From: Limnoperna fortunei
Taxonomy: Eukaryota > Mollusca > Bivalvia > Mytilida > Modiolidae
Assembly: GCA_944474755.1 (NCBI GenBank)
Contig: OX104112.1
Coordinates: 4,436,001-4,500,000, forward strand
Length of the DNA stretch: 64,000 bases
Direction of reading: 5' to 3'
Position numbers and translations under genes: made by a program. Below the pieces are notes generated by a model. That model searched no databases, was not told where the DNA came from, and saw only the letters and a list, made by a program, of their open reading frames with translations. Shown here piece after piece: positions 55,331 to 64,000 of this stretch; the stretch's first letter is position 1; each line of letters opens with the position of its first letter.

Positions 55331-56270
55331 TTTCCGCCAATGCAAACTGTGTCAACCTGACTTTTTTAGGTCGAGGCCCTTAATTTTCATTGGTTGTTTA
55401 AAAGGGGTTCCAAGTAGGGGTTATGGGAAGGATAGTAACACTGACCAAAGCGGGATAACTCTTAACAAAAGTTAATGAAATTCTGTCTTCTGAAATGGGA
55501 GGGGCTCGGATAGTATGTCCGAAAATGGAAGAAGGAGTGAAATCTGTATAAATGGAACTATGCTTAATGTTCATTACAAAATATGATTTAATAAATAGAT
55601 AAATAAATTGTTGGCATCTATTTGACTTAGTTACTTATTGTTGACGCTATAACTACATGTAGTGAAATAGTGTATTGTACTAAATGTTACACCCCCCCTG
55701 CGCTAGGTGTTTTGCTTGCATTTTTTTATTATTCCATATTGTACCTTTGTAGTGTTATCCAATTTAAAACATTTCTACACAATAACACGTCCATATTTTA
55801 TATTATTATGCCTTTGTTGTTGACATGTTCCAAATCGTCCTTTGGCATTTGTTACGGGAATTTTAATAGGAAGTCAGCCATTTGAATTTCTACAGGGACC
55901 TCGTGTTGTTTTCAAAAAGATCGTCTGCTTTCGTAACGTTCAGTGGTATTCAGACAAACCGCAAGGATTTGTCCGCCTTAACTGCAGACGATATTACCCG
56001 AAAGATTTCGAACAGACGAAAATAGACTCTTCCAAACATACACTTCCGTTGTAATTTAGGTCAAACTTTACTATAGAAAATTGCTCTATCACATTGAAAA
56101 ATACGCCACATTTCAAAACGCTAAATAACTGGAAAATAAAGTGACAAATTCAATTTACACAGTTATTATTCTACAAAATGAGCGTAAGCTGAACCATACG
56201 CAGTAAGTAGTTTTCATTTGTCACGCAAAAACAATAACCAAAATACATCAACATTTAATATAAGGTCCTG
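55331..56270. other. No gene called
   Basis: A 70-codon plus frame at 55842-56054 (for example VVFKKIVCFRNVQWYSDKPQ) has somewhat protein-like text but no recognisable family, and its start is not supported. Otherwise AT-rich. Confidence 0.3.
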
Positions 56271-56273
56271 TTG

Positions 56274-56409
56274 TGAAAATTATCAATGGTACCGGCGGGA
56301 TTAGAACCTTCAACCTCTGTCTCTGAAGTCAGCGCTCTAACCGATTGAGCTAAAGAAGTACTTCCCTAACGCAACCGATTAAGGCTGCATTTATCCTTGC
56401 CACACTACA
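56274..56409 (-). repeat. tRNA-like repeat, copy 1
   Basis: On the minus strand the A-box-like tagctcaatcggttagagcg and a B-box-like ggttctaatcc (one base off consensus) lie about 40 bases apart. The acceptor and T stems do not pair, so this is a tRNA-derived pseudogene or SINE head and not a functional tRNA. Confidence 0.6.
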
Positions 56410-56633
56410 CTCTCCCCCTTTTTCTTTTTTTTGGGACCGCCGGCACCATCCCGAGCAGCACACAGGTCCACTACTGTATCGGAACCTCTTGGGCCATATC
56501 TCCTTGCACTACGCCAGTGCCAATGGCCTTATTAAATGTGCATCTCATGCACCGAAATTGGACACCAAGCCAATTATTCACTTTTAGACACCATTCTCCC
56601 ATACAGTAGTTGTTGCTCGCAGCGCCAATGTTT

Positions 56634-56769
56634 TGAAAATTATCAATGGTACCGGCGGGATTCGAACCTTCAACCTCTGTCTCTGAAGTCAGCGCTCTAA
56701 CCGATTGAGCTAAAGAAGTACTTCCCTAACGCAACCGATTAAGGCTGCATTTATCCTTGCCACACTACA
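56634..56769 (-). repeat. tRNA-like repeat, copy 2
   Basis: Same ~136-bp sequence exactly 360 bp after copy 1, with an intact B box (ggttcgaatcc) and A box (tagctcaatcgg). The acceptor arms still do not pair. The two copies are nearly identical, which suggests a recent duplication. Confidence 0.6.
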
Positions 56770-56935
56770 GTCCTCACAAAATTAAGGAACACAGTAAAAC
56801 AAGGAATTATGTGTAAAAGTTAGAAAAACATATTTGTCTGTGCTCGCATTTTGGCAATGCCTACTCCATATTAATGTCCTCTTACTGTATCTTTGATTTT
56901 TATAAGATATCTGTTCTCCATCGCGATCAGCTGTT

Positions 56936-58900
56936 TTATGCACATGCGTACAACAAGGTTACTTTAAATGGCTGCTGATCACAAGAATTGTTTTCTAAAG
57001 ATTGAATATTTTCCTTTTCTGTTATTTTTGTTTCTTCAATTTTACGTTTTTTAACAGGGAGCGATTTTTCATCAGGGAGTTTAGTGGGTTTATTTTCATT
57101 AGAATCTTCTATTATAATTTCATTTTCTTCTATTATATCACTTAAATCTATTTTTTTTTAGACTTTGGGGTTGACATTTCTGTTAATTGTTTAGGAGTAA
57201 ATTTAATGCTTCCTACAGTTGAGGGTGTTTTAATTAAATTTTCTTTAAGTGGAGTATTCAAAGCTGTTAAAGAATCTGGGGCAGGCTCAACTTCAATGTC
57301 AAGATCATTAACCCGTGGTTGTTTTCTACCTGACTTTTTATCAATTTTTTTCTTAGCATTTTTTGATATAGCTCTTAAACTAATAATTTTATTCTTTTGA
57401 ATCGGCTGTAAACCTATGCTTAATTTTGCCGCTAATATGTGAAAACGGGTAGATGTTGCCTCGCACTGGCAAGTTTCTTTTGGAAATAAAGTGACACAAT
57501 ATTTAGCTTTTCTGCCTTGAACAATAAAAGCCCCTTGCTGTGGAACTAATGTTATTAAATTATTGTCAACAATAAACCGTGCCAAACTTTGTTGACTACA
57601 ATCAGAATTAAAGACAGGTAGTTCAACCACGGGTGTTTTTTCTACAATTATGTCATCGGTAATTAAAGGACTATCATTTTTGACACCTAATTCAGTTGTT
57701 ATTTCAGCGTGTTCATTTGTTTGTTTAATAATCTTTGATGTTTCAGACGTGTCATCTTGCAAAATTTTGTCTAAAGATAAAGATTTTTCATTTTTTAAAT
57801 ATTCAATAACATCATCGGGACAGACTATTTTTTTTGGTATAATTAAATCTGAAGGAGAAATAAAAGCCCTACGAAACTCTGATTTTAAATGATAATTACC
57901 TATACCTGAACGGCCTCTTAAAATTTCAACATTTACAAAATTTTGTATGTAATAAAAACCCAAAGCCAAAAGATCTACGGGTAACTCTTTCCAATCAGTT
58001 TCTCTTTTTAAAACAGCATTCATGCTTTCAGAAAGATTGTTTGTTATACCAGAATAAGGGTCGAACATGCCGGGATATTTATCTATGATCCATTTTCCAG
58101 AATGATTTTGAATAGCCGACTTAACAAATTTATTATAATGTTCAAGAACTATAGGAGACCAATCAGCAGTTAATTTTGATTCGATTTCTAAAAATTGTTC
58201 TTCACTTTCGGCCCTTAACATTTTATCTAAGTGGTCAACGTGAACTTTTATACTATCAGAACTTTACCGTTTAGCCAAAATTTAAAATCTTCCTTTAGAT
58301 GGTTCCAACAAAACATAATCGGACAGTTTGGGAAAGTATTTTCGATGGCTTTTTTCAGACCTGGTTCTTGATCTAAAACACATGGTATTTTCTTTTTATC
58401 AATTTTAGGAATCGTTTCTTTTAAAAATTTAAAAAGGACTTCATGCCATTTAGCGTGTTTACGTTCATGAATAAGAAAAGCCAAAGGAACCAATGGGGTC
58501 TCTTCAAATAGAACATGTTTAAAAACAATTGGAGATACGTAACAGTCACCCAAATTAAAGGTTGTATCGTATACTAAGTAGACAGGATCTTCTGATTTTA
58601 GTTCAATTATATCTTTAAATGTTTCTATTATTTCAGGAAGAGCCATTACAGCCAAAAGATCTGGATAGACCGTAATTTCAGATATATATCCGTTTAACTG
58701 ATACGCCAAAAGAACTAAATTATAAATATCATCTTTTGATAAAGCTTTTTCTGATCTTTGTTTAATTAAAATATTTTTAACCTGCTTAGTGTTTCTAGGA
58801 TTTGCCACGGGTTGGTGAGACCCATCCACAATGTTAGTACAAATTGTTTTCTTATAAATTTGGTGAGGCTGACCTTCTTGATTTTTAATTTCGTCAATAA
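56936..58900 (-). pseudogene. MULE-type transposase with SWIM-like zinc finger, frameshifted
   Basis: Minus strand. The first part (from about 58900) reads FIDEIKNQEGQPHQIYKKTI, NIVDGSHQPVANPRNTKQ, VYLVYDTTFNLGDCYVSPIV (first catalytic Asp), PCVLDQEPGLKKAIENTFP and IMFCWNHLKEDFKFW. After a one-base shift at about 58235 it continues DHLDKMLRAESEEQFLEIES, NNLSESMNAVLKRETDWKEL (candidate catalytic Glu) and CVTLFPKETCQCEATSTRFH, a SWIM finger in which the expected third Cys is Arg. At the A9 run (57151-57159) another one-base shift leads to DLSDIIEENEIIIEDSNENK and LPVKKRKIEETK, a basic nuclear-localisation-like end, with a stop at 56938-56936. It would be about 700 residues if intact. No terminal repeats found. 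Confidence 0.8.
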
Positions 58901-58965
58901 AGCTTTATATACTGGTGGAAATACTTGACCTGGGAATGGCCAGCAATTAAAACTCTAGCAGACAT
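58891..58965 (-). CDS. Short upstream exon-like frame, unknown
   Basis: After an acceptor-like gctatttttag the minus strand reads MSARVLIAGHSQVKYFHQYI and stops at once. GHS-x-VKYF is reminiscent of SGNH-hydrolase-like starts, but this is too short to call. It may be the true 5' end of the MULE protein, separated by another one-base shift. Confidence 0.25.
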
Positions 58966-58969
58966 TCTG

Positions 58970-59820
58970 GACCTAAAAATAGCACTAAAACAAAAAAGTA
59001 AATTTAACTATAAAATTGTGTTTTTGGCAACAAATTGTCAGGACGGTTTATATAGATACAGACTAAACCACACATAGCTTGCAAGATATTTTTTTAAGAA
59101 ATAGAACTAAATACACCAAGCTAAATGATCTAAGTAAGTTAAACACAATCACAATTTTGATAATAAAAGGTGTTTATTTGGCTATTAAGCTCTATTATTG
59201 ATGTTCCTTTAATGTCGGCAATACAAATTTTTTTTTAACTGTTATTACATATAACATTAATTATAACTTAATTTTACAAAATTTCTCTTTATTATCATAT
59301 ATGACATTAATTATAACTTAGATAATTTAATTATCGACACCAATCAATTTTACCTATGTAAACATACTTTAACATACTTTAATTGACCCATTTCCAGTTT
59401 TACATGGCTTATCTCCCCTTTTACTTCCTGTTAAAAAAACTGCGGCTATCATTACTAAAAGACTATGATATTGAAATAAAGATTTTGGATTGTTTTAATA
59501 TTGTTTGTCTATGCCAATTAAATTTTTCATCTAATTAACCTTATAAATAGATGTTACTATAGCCATAGGCAACAGGTGAGTTCGAATACAACACGGATGT
59601 CACTAGGAACCTTGTTTATTTAAGCTATAAAACAGCTGGTGTTCTACCTCCAATTAACATCAGGTAAATAGGATAATGAACATAGATTAATTAATTAACG
59701 ATCATGTTTACACAGCAGGCGGTTTTAATAACCTTCCTCACTCAGATATTGACACCTGTCATTCAACTGAAGCGTGAAAATTTATCAAAGACAATTGTCC
59801 ATTTCAAAAGGTTTCAACAG
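58970..59820. other. No gene seen; possible small inverted-repeat element
   Basis: AT-rich. A motif aaactgcggctat at about 59438 recurs inverted within the palindrome at 59824-59847, so 59435-59850 may be one small element. Confidence 0.35.
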
Positions 59821-59823
59821 GAC

Positions 59824-59847
59824 AAACTGCGGCTATAGCCGCAGTTT
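59824..59847. repeat. 24-bp perfect palindrome
   Basis: aaactgcggcta joined to its own complement (tagccgcagttt). One half also occurs at about 59438. Confidence 0.85.
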
Positions 59848-60019
59848 TTAGTACCGGAAATGGACACTAGGTGGCGTTTTTTAAATTGGAAAGTCGTCAA
59901 TTAGGAGAATCTGTTAACTTTGATGAGTTTTTGATCGACTAGAAACGTTTCCGGTCAACTTTTCTATACTTTGTCGGTGATCAATTTTAAAAAGTTATAT
60001 ATCATTTTGTAGCTAATGC

Positions 60020-60490
60020 TAAGGGGAACACGAGGCCGTATTTACATTTTGACCGGGTTGTAAGGTTGTTGAGAAATTATAGTTCAAAGTTGAAAGTTTG
60101 CACGTTTACTTTTCATACCAGGTATTTTCCGGCGAATTTTTCTATACTTTCCTTTCAGTAATATTTTACAAACTATATATCATTTTGAAGCTAAATGAAT
60201 AACCTTTATCAAACACTAAGAATTATTTGACCGGGGTGAAGCATTTCGGAGATATCTGGGTTCTAATCTGAAAATTTGAAATGTGCAAACTCGCAAAAAA
60301 AACATTTCCGGTCAACTTTTAGGTACTTTATTAATAAATAATTGCATTTAACTATATATCTCCATAAAGATCTTTTAAATATCTTCCAGAGGCATTTTTA
60401 ATTTTTATTCTATGTTAACCCGTTAAAAAGTTATGAACATAAATATAGGTGTTTTTATGTTTCCGGTTTTTCCATTTCCGCGTTTTAGCC
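60020..60490 (+). repeat. Long direct repeat, left copy
   Basis: Diverged match to 63225-63690: shared 'gagaaattatagttcaaa', 'aattatttgaccggggtgaa', 'aactcgcaaaaaaaacattt', 'ttaaatatcttccagaggca' and 'aagttatgaacataaatata'. Same orientation, 3.2 kb apart, flanking the RecQ-carrying element and the decayed MULE. Confidence 0.82.
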
Positions 60491-60925
60491 CAACCCACTT
60501 TAAAACACCTTAGACTTCAGTGAAATTTAAAATAAACAGAAAGTGGAACTATGTCGTACCTATACAAATCAGTTAATACTTAGGCATCCTTTCGTGGCAG
60601 TCCACTATGTTAGTTGTATTACTAAATATAACGCTCCACTATAACCAGCAGCTATCGGATTATAACGAACCGGATGTGATAGTGTGGGATCAGATAAAAA
60701 GGGAACGATAAAAAGTGTATTGAGATTCCGTCTTTTGGCGTCTTTTCTGTGTTGTTCTAAAGCAACAATGTCTAAAATATATTTAAACTATTTATTATTC
60801 ATAAAATCTCATAAAGATTTCAAGGTTAATAGGTAAAAATTAATAAAAATTCAAAAAGATAAATAATTTAAAAATATCACTCGACACGCAGTTTGTTCGG
60901 GAACTGGTCAATTCGTACCCTGACC

Positions 60926-61479
60926 CATCTTCGCTAGCCAAGGGTTACGATCCGATACTCTTATCTTCACCCTTGGCAGATAGAGCTATAAAATCGTATT
61001 TCCCGCCTAGCGACATCTATCGGAATTAATCAGAAAACTTAAACTCCGCCCATATGAATTACATCATTTTTAGCCAGTCAAAAGAAAGGTATTATGCAAG
61101 TTTTGTAAGAAGTTATGGCTGCGCCCAGTGACTTTCCAAAACTAATATGTGAATTATTCAAAATAGATTCTTTAACCCAAAATCAGAAGGATGCGATCGA
61201 AGCTTTAATGCAGGGAAAAGATGTTTTCGTAGGGACAAGAACGGGTAGTGGAAAATCTTTAACCTACGAATGTATTCCGGTAACACGCTGCCATGTTTAT
61301 GTTTTTCAATCGCACATGTTAGCAATGCGTGATCAGTACTTATCGAGCGTTCTGATTGGACGCAGCTAGACTCAGCTGGAACCAATAAATGCCGGAAGCG
61401 GACAGACCAAAAAATCCGGCTCAATCTGCCAAGGGTGAAGATAAGAGTATCGGATCGTAACCCTTGGCTTGCGAAGATG
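60926..61479. mobile_element. 554-bp MULE-like element carrying a RecQ helicase gene fragment
   Basis: 56-bp terminal inverted repeats (60926-60981 and 61424-61479; catcttcgctagccaagggt versus the same with one change) are flanked by a perfect 9-bp duplication ACCCTGACC (60917-60925 and 61480-61488). A 9-bp duplication is characteristic of Mutator-like elements. Each repeat also has internal symmetry (gccaaggg ... cccttggc). The cargo is an 84-codon frame with RecQ-like helicase motifs and no transposase. Mobilisation by the MULE transposases nearby is inference. Near-identical repeats imply recent movement. Confidence 0.85.
61115..61369 (+). CDS. N-terminal fragment of a RecQ-like DEAD/DEAH helicase, captured
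   Basis: Starts ATG in agttatggctgcg. Reads MAAPSDFPKLICELFKIDSL, LTQNQKDAIEALMQGKDVFV (Q-motif region) and GTRTGSGKSLTYECIP (Walker A, motif I), then diverges to RCHVYVFQSHMLAMRDQYLS and stops after 84 codons. RecQ proteins are 3'-5' DNA helicases of more than 400 residues with seven motifs; only motifs 0 and I are here, so no helicase activity is expected. It lies wholly inside the inverted-repeat element and could encode a short P-loop protein or be a passive passenger. Confidence 0.8.
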   Translation: MAAPSDFPKLICELFKIDSLTQNQKDAIEALMQGKDVFVGTRTGSGKSLTYECIPVTRCHVYVFQSHMLAMRDQYLSSVLIGRS

Positions 61480-61639
61480 ACCCTGACCATTTCGTACCCT
61501 TACAAATATGGTCAATTCGTACCCATCGCTGAGTCGATTCGTACCCGACCGATGGTCAATTCGTAGCCGACTAAAATGTTATGAAATTGTATGTATTAAA
61601 GGTAAAAAGTGATCAATTAAATGTGTTTTTGATTATTTT

Positions 61640-63180
61640 ACTCAAATTTAGTTTTAATTGGTCCGCTGGGAGCAATGGAAGGTCAAGTAGACGCCGCACG
61701 ACCTTCTGCAAATCTCCACCGCTGTTGTATTCTGCACTAAGACCAGCAGCCTGGAACGATAAAAATAAAATAAAAATAGGTATTTTTATTAAAAAAAAAT
61801 TATGAACTGGAGAAAGATTTATTTACAACATATTTCTTCATTTTAAAAATTATTATATTCTATTACAGTAAAACAGTTTACCTCCACTTTCTTCCAGACG
61901 GCCTGTGTCCAGTGAAAAGCACATTCAGTGATCTTTGTGTTTGGAAACACAGAACGCCTGCCCCACCGCTGCCTCGAAGTCCAGCACGAAAGCCTCGACC
62001 CTTGGCTGGCCTGGAAGTCTGTTCTTCAGCTTCTGCCAAAAAAAGTTGTTAATATTAATATATATGTAGATACGTATATATATCGCGGTTTAGGTTCAAT
62101 ATGGATAACACGTAGCACGTATTGTTTTAACATTTGTATTATAAGCTTACCTTGAGGACTTTTTTGTAATCTTTCTTTTGTCTTCAGATCACGAAGACGA
62201 AGGCTAGTGGAACTTGCTTGATACAGTCGTCCTTCTTCACAACTTAGGCGTGTACACCCCACAGCTGTTCAAAAATGTCTTTGGTCCTGATGACTTTAAA
62301 GGTGCCGTCAAGTTAAAAGTTCTTAGCGTTGACAAGGAGATCAAGTTGGTCTGGTGTTGAAAAGATAAGATGTCGGGACCCATCTATCATCTTGGAGAAA
62401 GTTCTCTGGAATGTGGGATTCGGCGATCTAAAAAACATAATCATCATTATCATCATTATCATCATTATCTTCATTTTATAGTAACTAAAACATAAAATTT
62501 ACCAATAATATTAATAACAATAGAAACTTATTTCTTTCTTTTCTTTTTTTAAAACTTATTTATACCTCAAAGTCATGTGTGCGGGGATCAGCAGGTCTCT
62601 GATTCTGACGGAACCTGTTGGCGTTTCTGGCAAGCTGCTTGGGACATGGGATGTTCTCCGCTCGTTCTGGACTGACATCCTGCATGTGGTTCTCTACGAT
62701 AGACATCGCTGAGATGAATACATGGTCCGCAGCTGTGTCCTTACCTGAAAAACAAAATTTACTTAAACAAAAACTGTCCTTTACCTGCAAAACATAACTT
62801 ATACTTAAATAAAAACTGTCCTTTACCTGAAACACAAAACTTCTACTTAAATAAAAACTGTCCTTTACCTGCAAAACAAAACTTATACTTAAATAAAAAT
62901 TGTCCTTTACCTGCAAAACAAAACTTGTACTTAAATAAAAACTGTCCTTTACCTGAAACACAAAGCTGACTTAAATAAAAACTGTCCTTTACCTGAAACA
63001 CAAAACTTATACTTAAATAAAAACTGTCCTTTACCTGAAACACAAAACTTTCTTAAATATTCAACCAATAGTAAATGTTAAACGAACCTGTCAAGTAAGC
63101 TGCTTGTTCAGAGGACAGCTTGGGTCTGCTGGATGTGAGTGGTTGTGCACGCCTCTTGTGAAGTTGCTTGACAAGGGCTT
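61640..63180 (-). pseudogene. Decayed MULE transposase gene, five exon-like blocks
   Basis: Minus-strand blocks in order: 63180-63080 (ALVKQLHKRRAQPLTSSRPK), 62752-62567 (KDTAADHVFISAMSIVENHM and ARNANRFRQNQRPADPRTHD), 62430-62160 (SRHLIFSTPDQLDLLVNAKN, DGTFKVIRTKDIFEQLWGVH, KQVPLAFVF), 62037-61877 (VEAFVLDFEAAVGQAF, then FPNTKITECAFHWTQAVWKK) and 61750-61650 (AAGLSAEYNSGGDLQKVVRR, LLDLPLLPADQLK). DGTFKV and LDFE match the catalytic region of animal MULE transposases, and the FHW-T-QAVW string follows as expected. Several stops and a one-base shift before FPNTK show it is dead, or the sequence is error-prone. It differs from the SWIM-type copy at 57-59 kb. Confidence 0.75.
62744..63060. repeat. 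~41-bp minisatellite in the MULE relic intron
   Basis: About eight units of aaaactgtcctttacctgaa plus acacaaaacttatacttaaat. On the minus strand each unit carries 'caggtaaaggacag', nearly the acceptor and first bases of the adjoining exon (caggtaaggacac). Confidence 0.9.
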
Positions 63181-63224
63181 CCTCTCAAAGTTTTTCATAT
63201 TTGTCGTTGATTAAACATAAAACC

Positions 63225-63690
63225 TTCAAGGCGAATGCGAGGCAATGTTTAAATTTTAACCGGATTTTAAGATTTTTGAGAAATTATAGTTCAAATGTGA
63301 AAATTAGAACTTTTACTTTTCCTTTAAGTCAGGTTTCCGGTCAACTTTTCTAGACTTTCCTTTCAATTATATTTTATAAACTATACATCATTTCAAGCTA
63401 AATAATAATCTTTACGATACACTAACAATTATTTGACCAGGATGAAGCATTTTGGTGAAATCAGGGTTCCAATCAAATTCAAAGAAAGCTCACTCGCAAA
63501 AATGATGCTTCCGGTCAAGTTTTAGTTATTTTATTAATAATGAATTGCATTAAACTTATATCTTAATAAAGATCTTTTAAATACCTTTCAGAAGTATTTT
63601 AACTTTTCATTCTATATATTAACCCTTTAAAAAGTTATAAACAAAAATAGGTGTGTTTTACTCTTCCCGGGTTTTTCACACTTTCGCGTT
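63225..63690 (+). repeat. Long direct repeat, right copy
   Basis: Partner of 60020-60490, same orientation. Landmarks 'gagaaattatagttcaaatg', 'aattatttgaccaggatgaa' and 'cactcgcaaaaatgatgctt'. Confidence 0.82.
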
Positions 63691-63699
63691 TCCATGCAA

Positions 63700-64000
63700 A
63701 CACGTGACGTAAATCTAACGTTGGTGATAAGTTGTGAGAATGTCGGACCTGATGTTACTTATATACAACGCACATGCAGCGTTGTTGTTACGTCTTTAAT
63801 TCGTAACGTAATTACGCAGGTTGAACTGACGTTGTTAAATGGTTGTCAAAAATAGCAACGTTTGTTAAACATTGTGCAGACGTTGCTGTTAAATCGCGTG
63901 AAACATAACGTTAATTCAACGTGCTTTTACGTTTCAATAATCTTTGGCGAACGTATTTGCAACGTCCACAACGTTTATTAGTGTTCGACTTATTAAGAAC
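63700..64000. other. ACGT-rich tract at the window end
   Basis: About fourteen ACGT tetramers in 300 bases, mostly as AACGTT/GACGTTG/AACGTA, without fixed spacing. No gene recognised. Could be an end of a repeat family cut by the window edge, or a regulatory tract. Confidence 0.5.

Noticed and set aside
56634..56769. Functional tRNA gene
   Set aside because: Acceptor and T-stem arms do not pair by eye although A and B boxes are present; treated as tRNA-derived.
61158..61490. 110-codon minus frame across the RecQ element
   Set aside because: Shadow of the plus-strand helicase fragment and right inverted repeat; no family match.
62560..62961. 133-codon minus-strand gene
   Set aside because: Its first half is the 41-bp minisatellite; only the last ~60 codons are a MULE exon.

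Overview
The window is eukaryotic nuclear DNA, AT-rich, with spliced GT-AG genes, very many minisatellites and several classes of transposon. The repeat style (a tRNA-derived SINE seen at least six times, 'atctccc' tracts, expanded Roco/death-domain genes, MULE-type transposases) suggests a mollusc, most probably a bivalve. That placement is inference from repeat and gene style; no species marker is present.

Layout. 1-2.7 kb: three satellite blocks (56-bp telomere-like unit, 167-bp unit, CTGT-rich low complexity). 3.9-7.8 kb: a 28-bp minisatellite, the last part of which is segmentally duplicated. 8.6-26.9 kb (+): one gene that can be spliced in silico in consistent phase from eight exons. 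It encodes a Roco-type protein with a ROC GTPase, a COR domain and two death-fold domains. Its P-loop/G3 linker is a 22-residue coding minisatellite, and one intron contains a 5.9-kb transposon with very long inverted repeats and CACTGG ends. That transposon is itself interrupted by an 824-bp element whose empty site is preserved in the opposite inverted repeat. 27-34.3 kb: foldback elements, SINE, degenerate minisatellites and a 14-copy 87-bp array. 34.8-47.2 kb (-): the 3' two thirds of a PHLPP-like LRR-PPM protein phosphatase, seven exons in consistent phase apart from three small disruptions. Its introns hold 27-bp, 46-bp and 91-bp arrays; the 91-bp array is made from one of its own exon starts. 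47-56 kb: mostly non-coding, with SINE fragments, a 146-bp array, foldbacks and one isolated exon-like segment. 56.2-64 kb: a MULE-rich block. It has a nearly complete SWIM-type MULE transposase (-), a 554-bp element with 56-bp inverted repeats and a 9-bp target duplication carrying the 5' end of a RecQ-like helicase gene, and a decayed second MULE transposase (-).

How it fits together. The two host genes are plausible signalling proteins (Roco-death domain: innate immunity or cell death; PHLPP: dephosphorylation of kinase hydrophobic motifs) and converge tail to tail with about 8 kb between them. The most unusual object is the small helicase-fragment element at 60.93-61.48 kb, which looks like an animal analogue of a Pack-MULE. 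At least five reading frames are broken by one base, several at homopolymers, in genes whose flanking codons look intact, so residual assembly indels should be suspected before calling pseudogenes.
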